From positions 30,287,853 through 30,351,852 of the forward strand of contig CM075773.1 of NCBI GenBank assembly GCA_037974665.1: 64,000 bases of DNA. Reading direction: 5' to 3'. This stretch comes from Ehretia macrophylla (taxonomy: Eukaryota > Streptophyta > Magnoliopsida > Boraginales > Ehretiaceae). The translations under genes and the position numbers were made by a program. Below are positions 22,400 through 36,063 of this stretch, one piece after another. The first letter of the stretch is position 1. Every line of letters starts with the position of its first letter. Under the pieces are notes generated by a model. The model was not told where the DNA came from. It ran no database searches and worked only from the letters and a program-made list of their open reading frames with translations.

Positions 22400-25300
22400 A
22401 AAACAGGCATAACCGAGCAGGATTGTGGCTCTTATCGTAAAGCTCTCAGAGAGTTTTCCAACGGTATGCTGTGCACCACGTAACTCCTTACGGATCAAAA
22501 GTTATGGGCACCGGAGAGACGGATACCTGGTCACAAGCCCTACCCCCTCGGTTTGAGAGCCCATCCCCTACGTGAAGTGAAGTTGTCTTGCCCAATGTGC
22601 CATGCGATTCGGTAATAAAAATGTGATGGATTAACCTGTCGTCCTTTTCGCGGCTCACGTCGTACGATCCGGACGAAAAAATATCGCAAAAGGAGAAAAT
22701 TGTCCAAAAACTGATGAAAATATTTGATTTTGGGCTCCAAAAACAGGCACAGCTGAGCAAGTTGGGTCCCCCCATAGTACAGCTCTGGGAGAGCTTTCCA
22801 ACGGTACGTTGTGTGCCACGTAACTCCTTACGGATCAAAAGTTATGAGCACAGCAGCGACGGATACCAGGTCACAAGCCCCACGCCCTCTTTTTGCGGGC
22901 CGAGCCTCTACGTGAAATGAAGTTGTCTTGCCCAAGGTGTAGTGAGATTCAGTAATAGAAATGTGATGGATTAGGTTGTCGTCCTTTTCGCGGCTCACGA
23001 AGAACGATCTGGAACGAAAAATTGCGCTAAAGAAGAAAAGTGTCCCGAAATCGATGGAAACATTCAGTAATGGGCTCCAAAAATTGGCGCAAACGAGCAA
23101 GCTCAGTGCTCCCGTCGTAGAGCTCTCGAAGAGCTTTCCAACGGTTTGTTGTGCATCGCGTAACTCCTTACAGATCAAAAGTTATGGGCACCAGAACGAC
23201 GGATACCTGGTCACAAGCCCTACGCCCTCTATTTGCGGGCCCCACCTCCACGAGAAATGAAGTTGTCTTGCCCAAGGTGCCATGTGATTCGGTAATAGAA
23301 ATGTGATGGATTAGGTTGTCGTCCTTTTCGCGGCTCACGACGTACGATCCGGGACAAAAAATCTGCGTAAAAGAAGAAAAGTATCCCGAAACTGATGAAA
23401 TCGTTCAATTTTGGGCTACGAAAACAGGCGTAGCCGAGCAATCTTGGTGCCCCTGTCGTAGAGCTCTCGGAGAGCTTTCCAACAGTATACTGTACGCCGC
23501 GTAACTCCTTATGAATCAAAAGTTATGAGCACCGGAGTGACAGATACCTGTTCACAAGCCCCATGCCCTTTGTTTGCGGGCCCAGCCTCTACGTGAAGTG
23601 AAGTTGTCTTTCCTACGGTGCCATGCGATTCGGTAATAGAAATGTGATGGATTAGGTTATCGTCCTTTTCGCGGCACACGACGTACGATCTAGGATGAAA
23701 AAATAGCGCAAAATAAGAAAAGTGTCCAAAAATTGATGAAAATATTCGATTTTGGGCTCCAAAAATAGGCATAACCGAGCAGGATTGTGGCTCTTATCGT
23801 AGAGCTCTCGGAGAGTTTTCCAACGGTATTCTGTGCACCGCATAACTCCTTACGGATCAAAAGTTATGGGCACTGGAGAGACGGATACCTGGTCACAAGC
23901 CCCACCCCCTCGGTTTGAGGGCCCATTGCCTACGTGAAGTGAAGTTGTCTTGCCCAAGGTGCCATGGGATTCGGTAATAGAAATGTGATGGATTAACCTG
24001 TCGTCCTTTTCGCGGCTCACGTCGTACGATCCGGACGAAAAGATATCGCAAAAGGAGAAAAGTGTCCAAAAATTGATGAAAATGTTTGATTTTGGGCTCC
24101 GAAAATAGGCACAACTAAGCAAGTTGGGTTCCCCCATAGTAGAGCTCTAGGAGAGCTTTCCAACGGTACGTTGTGCGCCACGTAACTCCTTACGGATCAA
24201 AATTTATGAGCACAGCAGCGACGGAGACCTGGTCTCAAGCCCCACGCCCTCGGTTTGCGGGCCCAGCCTATACTTGAAGTAAAGTTGTCTTGCCCAAGGT
24301 TTAGTGAGATTCGGTAATAGAAATGTGATGGATTAGGTTGTCGTCCTTTTCGCTGCTCACGAAGAACGATCCAGAACGAAAAATTGCGCTAAAGAAGAAA
24401 AGTGTCCCGAAACTGATGGAAACATTAAGTAATGTGCTCCAAAAATTGGTGCAAACGAGCAAGCTCGGTGCCCCCGTCGTAGAGCTCTCGAAGAGCTTTC
24501 CAACGGTATGTTGTGCGTCGCGTAACTCCTTACAGATCAAAAGTTATGGGCACCGGAACGACGGATTCCTGATCATAAGCCCCACGGCCTCTGGTTGCGG
24601 GCCCAACCTCTACGTGAAGTGGAGGTGCCTTGCCCAAGGTGCCATGTGATTCGTTATAGAAATGTGATGGATTAGGTTGTCGTCCTTTTCGCGGCTCATG
24701 ACGTACTATCCGGGATGAAAAAATAGCATAAAAAAAGAAAAGTGTCCCAAAACTTATGAAAATGTTTGATTTTGGGCTGCGAAAATAGGCGTAGCTGAGC
24801 AAGCTTGGTGCTCTCGTCGTAGAGCTCTTGGAGAGCTTTCCAACGGTATGCTGTGTGCCGCGTAACTCCTTACGTATCAAAAGTTATGAGCACCGGAGCG
24901 ATGAATACCGTGTCACATGCTCCACGCCCTCGGTTTGCGAGCCCAGCCACTACGTGAGGTGAAGTTGTCTTGCCCAAGGGGCCATGGGATTCGGTAATAG
25001 AAATGTGATGGATTAGGTTGTTGTCTTTTTCACGGCTCACGACGTACAATCCATGATGAAAAACCAGTGCAAAAGAAGAAAAGTGTCTCAAAACTTATGA
25101 AAATGTTCGATTTTGGGCACTTAAAAAAGGCGCAGCCGAGCAAGCTTGGTGCCCCCGTCGTAGAGCTCTTGGAGAGCTTTCCAACGGTACGCTGTGCACC
25201 GCGTAACTCCTTACGTGTCAAAAGTTATGAGAACCGGAGCGACGGATACCTTGTCACATGCTCCACACCCTCTGTTTGCGGGCCCTGCCTCTACGTGAAG

Positions 25301-26950
25301 TGAAGTTGTCTTGCCCAAGGTGCCATGGGATTCGGAAATAGAAATGTGATGGATTAGGTTGTTGTCCTTTTTGCGGCTCACGACGTACTATCTGGGACGA
25401 AAAAATAGCAGAAAAGAAGAAAAATATTTCAAAACTTATGAAAATGTTCAATTTTGGGCTCCGAAACAGGCATAACCGAGCAGGATTGTGGCTCTTATTG
25501 TAGAGCTCTCAGAGTGCTTTCCAACGGTATGTTGTGCGTTGCGTAACTCCTTACGGATCAAAAGTTATGGGCACCAGAGAGACGGATACCTGGTCACAAG
25601 CCCCACGCCCTAGGTTTGAAGGCCCAGCCTCTACGTGAAGTGAAGTTGTCTTGCCCAAGGTGCCGTGGGATTCGGTAATAAAAATGTGATGGATTAAGCT
25701 GTCGTCCTTTTCGCCGCTCATGTCGTACGATCCAGACGAAAAAATATCGCAAAAGGAGAAAAGTGTCCAAAAACTTATGAAAATGTTTGATTTTGGGCTC
25801 CGAAAACAGACACAACTGAGCAAGTTGGGTCCCCCCATAGTAGAGCTCTGGGAGAGCTTTCCAACGGTACGTTGTACGCCACGTAACTCCTTGCGGATCA
25901 AAAGTTATGAGCACAGCAGCGACGGATACCAGGTCACAAGCCCTACGCCCTCTATTTGCAGGCCCAGCCTCTACGTGAAATGAAGTTGTCTTGCCCAAGG
26001 TGTAGTGAGATTCGGTAATAGAAATGTGATGGATTAGGTTGTCGTCCTTTTTGTAGCTCACAAAGAACGATCCGGAACAAAAAATTGCGCTAAAGAAGAA
26101 AAGTGTCCCAAAACTGATGGAAACATTCAGTAATGTGCTCCAAAAATTGGTGCAAACGAGCAAGCTCGATGCCCCCGCCATAGAGCTCTCGAAGAGCTTT
26201 CCAACGGTATGTTGTGCATCGCGTAACTCCTTACAGATTAAAAGTTATAAGCACCGAAACGACGGATACCTGGTTACAAGCGCCACGCCCTCTGTTTGCG
26301 GGACCAGCCTCTACGTGAAGTGAAGTAGTCTTGCCCAAGGTGCCATGTGATTTGGTAATAGAAAGGTGATGGATTAGGTTGTCGTCCTTTTCGCGACTCA
26401 TGACGTATGATCCGCGATGAAAAATCAGTGTAAAAGACGAAAAGTGTCCCAAAACTTATGAAAATGTTCGATTTTGGGCTCCGAAAACTGGCGCAACCGA
26501 GCAGGCTAGGTGCCCCCATCGTAGAGCTCTTGGAGAGCTTTCCAATGGTATGCTGTGCGCCGCGTAACTCCTTACGTATCAAAAGTTATGACCACCGGAG
26601 CGACGGATACCTAGTCACAAGCCCCACGCCCTCGGTTTGCTGGCCCAACCTCTACGTGAAGCAAACTTGTCTTGCCCAAGGTGCCTTGCGATTCGGAAAT
26701 AGAAATATGATGGATTAGGTTGTCGTCCTTTTTGCGGCTCACGACGTACGATCCGGGACGAAAAAACATCGCAAAAGAAGAAAAGTGTCCAAAAATTGAT
26801 GAAAACGTTCGATTTTGGGCTCCAAAAACAGGCGTAGCCAAGCAGGATTGTGGCTCTTGCCTTAGAGCTCTCGGAGAACTTTCCAATGGTATGCTGTGGA
26901 CCGTGTAACTCCTTACGGATCAAAAGTTATGGGTACCGGAGAGACGGATA
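22400..26950. repeat. higher-order repeat, 4- and 5-monomer periods (1362 and 1701 bp)
   Basis: Several rare variants recur at identical intervals. GATTGTGGCTCTT occurs at 22421, 23783, 25484 and 26846 (steps 1362, 1701, 1362). GGATTAACCTGTCGTCC-type occurs at about 22631, 23993 and 25694 (steps 1362, 1701). AGAACGATC with AAAATTGCGCTAAAG occurs at 23001, 24363 and 26064 (steps 1362, 1701). Independent markers giving the same steps show that blocks of four and five monomers were copied as units. The last repeat is partial. Confidence 0.9.
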
Positions 26951-29904
26951 CCTGGTCACAAGCTCCACGCCCTCGGTTTGAGGGCCCAGCCCCTACGTGA
27001 AGTGAAGTTATCTTGGCCATGGTGCCGTGTGATTCGATAATGGAAATGTGATGGATGAGGTTGTCATCCTTTTCGCGCCTCACGACGTACGATCCGGGAC
27101 AGAAAAACAGCGTAAAAGAACAAAAGTATCCCAAAACTTATGAAAATGTTCGATTTTGGGCTCTAAAAACAGGTACAACCGAGTAGGCAAGGTACCCCCA
27201 TCATAGAACTCTTAGAGAGCTTTCAAACGGTATATTGTGCGCCTTGTAACTCGTTACAGATAAAAAGTTATGGGCATTGGAGCGACGGATACCTGGTCAC
27301 AAGCCCCACGCCTTCTGTTTGCGGGCCCTGCCTTTACGTGAAGTGAAGTTGTCTTACCTAAGGTGCGATGTGATTCAATAATAGAAATGTTATGGATTAG
27401 GTTGTCATCCTTTTTGCGGCTCACGACGTACGATCAGGGGCGAAAAAATAGCGCAAAAGAATAAAAGTGTCCAAAAACTGATGAAAATGTTTGATTTTGG
27501 GCTTCGAAAACAGGCACAGCCTAGCAAGCTAGGTGCCCCCGTTGTAGAGCTCTCGGAGAGCTTTCCAATGGTTTGCTATGCACCGCGTAACTCCTTAAGT
27601 ATCCAAAGTTATGGGCACTGGAGCGACGGATACCTGGTAACAAGCCTCACGCTCTCTGTTTGCGGGCCCAGCCTCTACGTGAAGTGAAGTTGTCTTTCCC
27701 AAGGTGTCGTGTGATTCGGTAATAAAAATGTGATGGATTAGGTTGTCGTCCTTTTAACAGCTCATGACGTACTTTCCGGGACGAAAAAAATCCGCAAAAG
27801 AAGAAAAGTGTCCCAAAACTTATGAAAATGTTCTATTTTGGGCTCCGAAAACAGGCCCAGTCGAGTAGGCTAGGTGCCCCCATTGTAGAGCTCTCAGAGA
27901 GCTTTCCAACGGTATGCTATGCGTCACGTAACTCCTTACGGATCAAAAGTAATGAGCACCGGAGCGACGGATACCTGGTCACAAGCCCCACGCCCTCTGT
28001 TTGCGGGCCCAGCCTCTACGTGAAGTGAAGTTCTCTTGCCCAAGGTGCCGTGTGATGCGTTACTAGAAACATGATGGATTAGGTTGTCGTCCTTTTCGCG
28101 ATTCACGACGTACGATCCAGGACGGAAAAACAGCGTAAAAGAAGAAAAGTATAACAAAACTGTTGAAAATGTTCAATTTTGGGCTCCAAAAACTGGTGCA
28201 GCTGAGCAGGCTTGGTTCCCCTGTCGTAGAGCTCTCGGAGAGCTTTTCAATGGTATGTTTTGCGCCGCATAACTCCTTACGGATCAAAAGTTATGAGCCC
28301 CGGAGCGACGGATACCTGGTCACAAGCCCCATGCCCTCGGTTTGAGGGCCCAGCCTCTACGTGAAGTGAAGTTGTCTTGCCCAAGGTGCGGTGGGATTCG
28401 GTAATAAAAATGTGATGGATTAGGTTGTCGTCCTTTTCGCGGCTCACAACGTACGATCCAGGAATTAAAAACAGCGCAAAAGAAGATAAGTGTCCCAAAA
28501 TTGATGAAAACGTTCGATTTTGGGCTCCGAAAACAGGCACAGCCAAGCAAGCTTGCTACCCCCGTCGTAGAGCTCTCGGAGAGCTTTCCAACAGATTATT
28601 GTGCACCACGTAACTCCTTACGGATCAAAAGTTATGAGCACCGAAGCGACGGATACCTGGTCAAAAGCCCTACGTCCTCTGTTAGCGGGCACTGCCTCTA
28701 TGTGAAGTGCAGTTGTCTTCCCTAAGGTGCCGTGTTATTCGGTAATAGAAACGTGTTGGATTAGGTTGTCGTCATTTTTGCGACTCACGACGAACGATCC
28801 AGGAAGAAAAAATAGTGTAAAAGAAAAATAGTGTCCCAAAACTTATGAAAATATTCAATTTTGGGAACCAAAAATAGGTGTAGTCGAGCATGCTAGGTGC
28901 CCCCATCGTAGAGCTCTCAGAGAGCTTTCCAACGGTATGTTGTGCGCCGTGTAACTCCATATGGATCAAAAGTTATGGGCACCGGAGCGACGGATACCTG
29001 GTCACTAGCCCCACGCCCTCTGTTAGCGGGCCCTACCTCTACATTAGTGGAAGTTGTCTTGCCCAAGGTGCCGTGTGATTCGGTAATAAAAATGTGATGG
29101 ATTAGGTTGTCGTCCTTTTCGAGGCTCGCGACATACGATCAGGGACGAAAAAACAGTATAAAAAAAGAAAAGTGTCCCAAAACTTCTGAAAATGTCTGAT
29201 TTTGGGCTCCGAAAATAGCGCAGCTGAGCAAGCTTGGTGCCCCCGTCGTAGAGCTCTCAGAGAGCTTTCTAACGGTATGTTGTGCTTCGCGTAACTCCGT
29301 ACGTATCAAAAGTTATGAGCACCGTAGCGACAGATACCTTGTCACATACTCCACACCCTCTGTTTGCTGGCCCTGCCTCTACGTGAAGTGAAGTTGTCTT
29401 GCCCAAGGTGCCGTGTGATTCGGTAATAGAAATGTGACAGATGAGGTTTTCGTCCTTTTAACGGCTCACGACGTACGATCCGGGACGGAAAAATAGCATA
29501 AAAGAAAAAAAGTGTCCCAAAACTTATGAAAATGATAGATTTTGGGCTCCAAAAACAGTCGCAGCCGAGCAGGCAAGTTGCCCCCACCGTAGAGCTCTTA
29601 GAGAGCTTTCCAACGGTATGCTGTGCGCCTCATAACTCCTTAGAGATCAAAAGTTATGGGCACCGAAGCGACGGATACTTGGACACCAGCCCCATGCCCT
29701 CTGTTTGCGGGCCCGGCCTCTACATGAAGTGAAGTTGTCTTGCCCAAGGTGCCATGTGATTCGATAATAGAAATGTGATGGATTAGGTTGTCGTCCTTTT
29801 CGCGGCTCACGACGTACGATCCGAGATGAAAAAATAGCGTAAAAGAAGAAAAGTGTCCCAAAACTGGTGAAAATGTCCGAATTTGGGCTCCGAAAATAGT
29901 CGCA

Positions 29905-30935
29905 GCCTATCACGCTATGTGCCCCAATCGTAGAGTTCTCAGAGAGCTTTCCAACAGTATGCTGTGTGCCGCGTAACTCCTTACGGATCAAAAGATATGG
30001 GCACGGGAGCAATGAATACCTGGTCACAAGCCCTACGCCCTCTGTTTGTGAGCTGTGCCTATATGTGATGTGAAGTTGTCTTGCCAAGGTGCCATGTGAT
30101 TCGATAATAGAAATGTGATGGATTAGGTTGTCGTCATTTTCACGGCCCACGACGTACAATCCGGGAAGGAAAAATAGCGCAAAAGAAGAAAAATATCCTA
30201 AAACTAATGAAAACATTCGATTTTGGGCTTCGAAAACAGGTGCAGCCAAGCAAACTTGGTCCCCCTGTCGTAGAGCTCTCGAAGAGCTTTCCAACAGATT
30301 GCTGTGCGCGGCGTAACTCCTTACGGATCAAAAGTTATGAGCACCGGAGCGACGGATACCTGGTCATAAGCCCCACGCCCTCTGTTTGCGGGCCCTACCT
30401 CTACGGGAAATGAAGTTTTCTTGCGCAAGGGGCTGTGTGATTTGGTAATAGAAATGTGATGGATTAGGTTGTCGTGTTTTTCGCGGCTCACAATGTACGA
30501 TCCGGGACGAAAAAATAGCGTAAAAGAAGAATAGTGTCCCAAAACTTATGAAAATGTTCGATTTTGGGCTCCAAAAAAGGCGTAGCCGGGCAAGCTAGGT
30601 GCCCCCATCGTAGAGCTCTCATAGAGCTTTCCAACGGTATGCTGTGCGCAGCGTAACTCCTTACGGATCAAAAGTTATGGGCACCGGAGCGACGGATACC
30701 TGGTCATATGCCCCACGCCCTATGTTTGCTGGCCCGTCCTATAGGTGAAGTGAAGTTGTCTTGCCCAAGGTGTCGGGCGATTCGGTAATAGAAATGTGAT
30801 AGATTAGGTTGTCGTCCTTTTCGCGACTCACGACGTACGATCCAGGACGGAAAAATAGCGTAAAAGAAGAATGTGTCCCAAAACTAATGAAAATGTTCGA
30901 TTTTGGTCTCCAAAAATAGGCACAGCCAAGCAGGG
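29905..30935. repeat. satellite block duplicated about 10.2 kb upstream (copy 2)
   Basis: Matches 19690-20720 monomer by monomer, including CACGCTATGTGCCCC at 29911 and CATATGCCCCACGCCCT at 30705. A third, shorter relative begins with CACGCTAGGTACCCC at 32978 and passes straight to the GGTCTCC monomer near 33600, one monomer fewer. Confidence 0.75.
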
Positions 30936-33900
30936 TTGGTGCCCCCATCGTAGAGCTCTCGGAGAGCTTTCCAACAGTATACTGTGCGCCGCGTAACTCC
31001 TTACGGATCAAAAGTTATGGACACCGGAGCGACGGATACTTGGTCACAAGCCCCACGCCCTCAGTTTGAGGGCCCAGCCTCTACGTGAAGTGAAGTTGTC
31101 TTGCCAAGGTACCGTGTGATTTGGTAATAGAAATGTGATGCATTAGGTTGTCGTCCTTTTCGCGGCTCACGGCGTACGATCAAGGACTAAAAAACAACGT
31201 CAAAAAAGAAAAGTGTTACGAAACTGTTGAAAATGTTCGATTTTGGGCTCCGACAACAAGCGCAGCCAAGCAATCTTGGTGCCCCCGTCGTAGAGCTCTC
31301 AGAGAGCTTTCCAACGGTATGTTGTGCGGCGCGTAACTCCTTACGGATCAAAAGTTATGAGCACCGGAGCGACGGATACCTGGTCATAAGCCCCAGGCCC
31401 TCAGTTTGTGGGCCCAGCCTCTACGTGAAGTAAAGTTGTCTTGCCCAAGGTGCCGTGGGATTCGCTAATAGAAATGTGATGTATTAGGTTGTCGACCTTT
31501 TTGTGGCTCACGACATACGATCCGGGACGAAAAAACAGCATAAAAGAAGAAAAGTGTCCCGAAACTGATGAAAACATTCGATTTTGGGCTCCGAAAAAAG
31601 GCGTAGTCGAGCAAGCTTGGTGCCCCCGTCGTAGAGCTCTCGGAGAGCTTTCCAATGGTATGTTGTGCGCCGCGTAACTCCGTGCGGATCAAACGTTATG
31701 AGCACCAGAGCGACGGATACCTGGTCATAAGCTCGACGCCCTCTGTTTGCAGGCCCTGCCTCTACGTGAAATAAAGTTGTCTTGTCCAAGGTGCCGTGTG
31801 ATTCGATAATAGAAATGTGATGGTTTAGGTTGTCGTCCTTTTCGAGGCTCACGACGTAAGATCCGGGATGAAAAAATAGCGCAAAAGAAGAATAGTATCA
31901 CAAAACTTATGAAAATGTTCAATTTTGGGCTACAAAAATTGGCGCAGCTGAGCATGCTAGGTGCCCCCATCGTAGAGCTCTCAGAGAGCTTTCCAACGGT
32001 ATGCTGTGCACCGCGTAACTCCTTACGAATCAAACGTTATGGGCACTGAAGCGACGGATACCTAGTCACAAGCCCCACGCCCTCAGTTTCCGGTCCTAGC
32101 TTCTACGTGAAGTGAAGTTGTCTTGCCCAAGGTGCCATGATATTCGGTAATAGAAATTTGATGCATTAGGTTGTCATCCTTTTCGCAGCTCACGACGTAC
32201 GATCCGGGATGAAAAAATAGCATAAAAGAAGAAAAGTGTCCCAAAACTTATGAAAATGTTCGATTTTGGGCTATTAAAACAAGCGCAACTGAGCAAACTT
32301 GGTGGCCCCGTCGTAGAGCTCTCGGAGAGCTTTCCAACGGTATGCTGTACGCCGCGTAACTCCTTACGTATCAAAAGTTATGAGCATCGGAGTGACGGAT
32401 ACCTTATAACATGCTCAATGCCCTTTGTTTGCGGGCCCTGCCTCTACGTGAAGTGAAGTTGTCTGGCCCAAGATGCCATGGGATTTGATAATAAAAATGT
32501 GATGGATTAGGTTGTCGTCCTTTTCGCGGCTCATGATGTACGATCCGGGATAAAAAAAAATAGCACAAAAGAAGAAAAGTGTCCCGAAACTCACGAAAAT
32601 ATTCGATTTTGGGCTTCAAAAATAGGCGCAACCAAGCAGGCTTGCTGCCCCCATCGTAGAGCTCTTGGAGAGCATTCCAAAGGTATGCTATGCGGCGTGT
32701 AACTTCTTATGGATCAAAAGTAATGGACACCGGAGCGACGGAGACCTGTTTCCAAGCCCCACGCCCTCTGTTTGCGAGCCTTGCCTCTACGTGAAGTGAA
32801 GTTGTCTTGTCCAAGGTGCCATGTGATTCGATAATAGAAATTAGATGGATTAGGTTGTCGTCCTTTTCGCAGCTCACGACGTACTGTTCGGTATGAAAAA
32901 ACAGCGCAGAAGAAGAAAAGTCTCCCAAAACTGATGAAAACGTTCGATTTTGGGCTCCGAAAATAGTCACAGCCTAGCACGCTAGGTACCCCCATTGTAA
33001 AGCTCTTAGAGAGCTTTCCAATGGTATGCTATGTGCTGCGTAACTCCTTACGGATCAAAAGTTATGGGCACCGGAGTGACGGATACCTAATCACAAGCCC
33101 TACGCTCTCTGTTTGCGGGGCGTGCCTCTACGTGAAGTGAAGTTGTCTTGCCTATGTGCCATGTGATTCGATAATAGAAATATGATGGATTAGGTTGTTG
33201 TCCTTTTTGTGATCCACGACGTACTATCCGGCACGAAAAAACAGCACAAAAGAATAAAATTGTCCCAAAACTGATGAAAATGTTCGATTTTGGGCTCTGA
33301 AAACAGGCACAGCCGAGCAAGCTTGGTCCTCCCGTCGTAGAGCTCTCGGAGAGCTTTCCAACAGATTGTTGTGCGCTACGTAACTCCTTACGGATCAAAA
33401 GTTATGAGCACCAAAGTGACGGATACCTGGTCACAAGCCCCACGCGTTCTGTTTGCGGGACCAGCCTCTACATGAAGTCAAGTTTTCTTGCCCAAGGTGT
33501 CGTGTGATTCGGTAATAGAAATGTGATAGATTAGGTTGTCGTCCTTTTCACGGCGCACGACGTACGATCCGGGGCGGAAAAATAGCGTAAAAGAAGAATG
33601 TGTCCCAAAACTAATGAAAATGTTCGATTTTGGTCTCCAAAAGAGGCCCAGCCGAGAATGCTAGGTGCCCCAATCATAGAGCCCTCAGAGAGCTTTCCAA
33701 CGGTATACTGTGCGTCGTGTAACTCCTTGAGTATCAAAAGTAATGGGCACCGGAGCGATGGATACCTGGTCAAAAGCCCCACGCCCTCTGTTTGCGGGCC
33801 CAGCCTCTACATGAAGTGATATTGTCTTGCCCAAGGTGCCATGTGATTCGGTAATAGAAATGTGATGGATTAGGTTGTCGTCCTTTTCACAGCTCACGAC

Positions 33901-36063
33901 GTACATTCCAAGACGGAAAAACAGCGCAAAATAAGAAAAGTGTCCTAAAATGGATGATAACGTTTGATTTTGGACTCCGAAAATAGGTGTAGCCGAGCAA
34001 GCTTGGTGCCTCCGTCGTAGAGCGCTTAGAGAGCTTTCTAACGGTATGCTGTGCGTCGCGTAACTCCTTACGGATCAAAAGTTATGAACACCGGAGCGAC
34101 GGATGTCACGCCCCAACCCGACCTATGAAGGTTAGAATAGGGTGTGATCTAATCATTCATGTTCTTTTATGACTACAATCGATTAACAAAGATTAAGCTT
34201 ATCCGTTAAACTAGAGCTCCAAAGATTCTCCGAAAAACCGGCAGCATATCGGCTGTAATTGAGCTTCTTAGTTTGACCTAGTTTTCTAAACGCCTCGAAA
34301 TATTCAATCTCAAATTCGATTCCAACTAAGGTTACTATTCATCACCAATTGATATGTCTACTATTTATTTCAAGTCTCGTTTGATTAACACCTAGCATGG
34401 CAACTATGTCTCGTTTATGTGACAATTCCTATTACACAAGTACCTGTTGGTCTTAGCTTACAAATGAGTACCTGCTTAAGATTGGATTGATTCATTTTAC
34501 TTAGCCCTTTGCCTAATACTTCATAAGCCTGTAGTAGTTACTAATCAAAGTAGCAAAGCGATCAAATAGGGTATCTGTCTAGTTATAAATAGTACAGATC
34601 AAAATTAGACCCCAAATTACAACATGGGTCATTTACAATAACGACAACAAGCCACATAAGAAATAGTCTTCAAAACAAACGTATCGTTCACATAATAGCC
34701 ACAAGCAAGTAAGGCGCGTAGGGCAGGCAATCACTCTAAGGAGTCATCAATAGGCACATTATCCTCAGGTACCTGTTCCTGATCTTCTTCACATGAGATG
34801 ATAAAAGAAAGTGAGTTCTTATGAACTCAGCGAGGGGGAACGAGAAATACATTTTGAAACTCTTTTTCCGGTTCAACTTATGAAAAACCCTTTTTGAAAG
34901 TATGACATATAACAAAAGTAGTTTATAACATAATAAAAATATAAATGAACACAATTACCAATCTTTCATCCCTGAGGTCCTCTAGGAACCAAGCGAGAGT
35001 ACTTAATCACATAGTGAAAATGATACGGTGAGCTTCTGCTCTCAATTCATTTCCAATAACAGTTGTTGCGGCCGACTTCAAACCATCCACTCATCATGCC
35101 AAATGGGTGTACTCCGGATGTACCCCGAAATCCTACGACCCAACTCTCCGAGGAAGTCTAACCCCCGAGCGAGAGAGGGAATTGGACAATGGCAGTCAGG
35201 GTTGCACCGGCAAGCCCGATGCCACCTGGTGTGCGTGAAACGCTACCACGCCAGAATGAAAGGTTGCAACCTTGTATGCAATGCACATTTATAACATTTA
35301 ATATATCACGTTAGGAGGACAACAAAGTAGGTTGCCTCCGAGCAGTCATAAGATCGTACATTGACAAGTAAACACAGGAGGCATGCTTTGACATGTAATT
35401 TCACTTGTAAAACACATGGAGTTATATGAATATTAAAAGGGCAGCCATGTAACACATGTAAATCAAGTCATATAACTCATTTCGGGGTTCACGCAATCAG
35501 AAAATAAGTTTATACAAGCATGCAGCGACGTCTACGTGGGACCGGGTACAAGAAATGTCTACTTATCAGCATGTAATCATCGGGAATCACATTTCAAGCA
35601 TACTTAACATTTCTTAGGTAGCCCACTAATCACACAATTGGACACAATAACCATAGGATCAACACTTAGCAAGTTTTCATATTCAATAGGGTTTCAATTC
35701 ATGCTTACACGTGCGATTTAAGCCACAAGTTGTCACGTAACTAACCCAAACCATGCATCGATTTATTAAAACACCCTCAATCATCCAAAACAGTCCACAC
35801 AACATCCAAGCACTACAATCTCAAGCATTCAATATCACAAGAAAAGTTACAATATTTTTTTAAAAGTATATCACTAAATAAATATCTCACTGCAATGGTC
35901 TGTTTTCCCACAATCATTTAGACAAGCAAACAATCTCCAATTCTAGTGAACAAAATTTCAAATTAAATATTATTAAGTGAACTAAATCCAAAAATAAACC
36001 TTGCATCATTTGGAGTTCGGATTCAAGAGTTATAGCCAAAACTGTGAGACTACGCAAAACTGT

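Larger units (their letters stand above)
10666..34103. repeat. satellite array block A, about 341-bp monomer, about 69 copies
   Basis: The same phrases recur every 340-341 bp in one orientation, for example GATACCTGGTCACAAGCCCC, GTAATAGAAATGTGATGGAT, GACGTACGATCCGGGAC, GTTCGATTTTGGGCTCC and CTCCTTACGGATCAAAAGTT. Exact spacings measured include 27481 to 27822 (341), 21614 to 21954 (340) and 21954 to 22295 (341). Monomers look roughly 80-90% alike by eye. The two halves of a monomer do not resemble each other, so 341 bp is the basic unit and not a dimer of about 170 bp. Short open frames occur on both strands but rotate with the monomer, because 341 is not a multiple of three. I see no gene in the block. 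Partial monomers occur, for example one lacking about 50 bp near 15493. Confidence 0.95.

Noticed and set aside
10666-34103. A monomer made of two 170-bp halves.
   Set aside because: The first half (GATACCTGG to GATCCGGGAC) and the second (AAAACAGCGC to CCGGAGCGAC) share no evident similarity.
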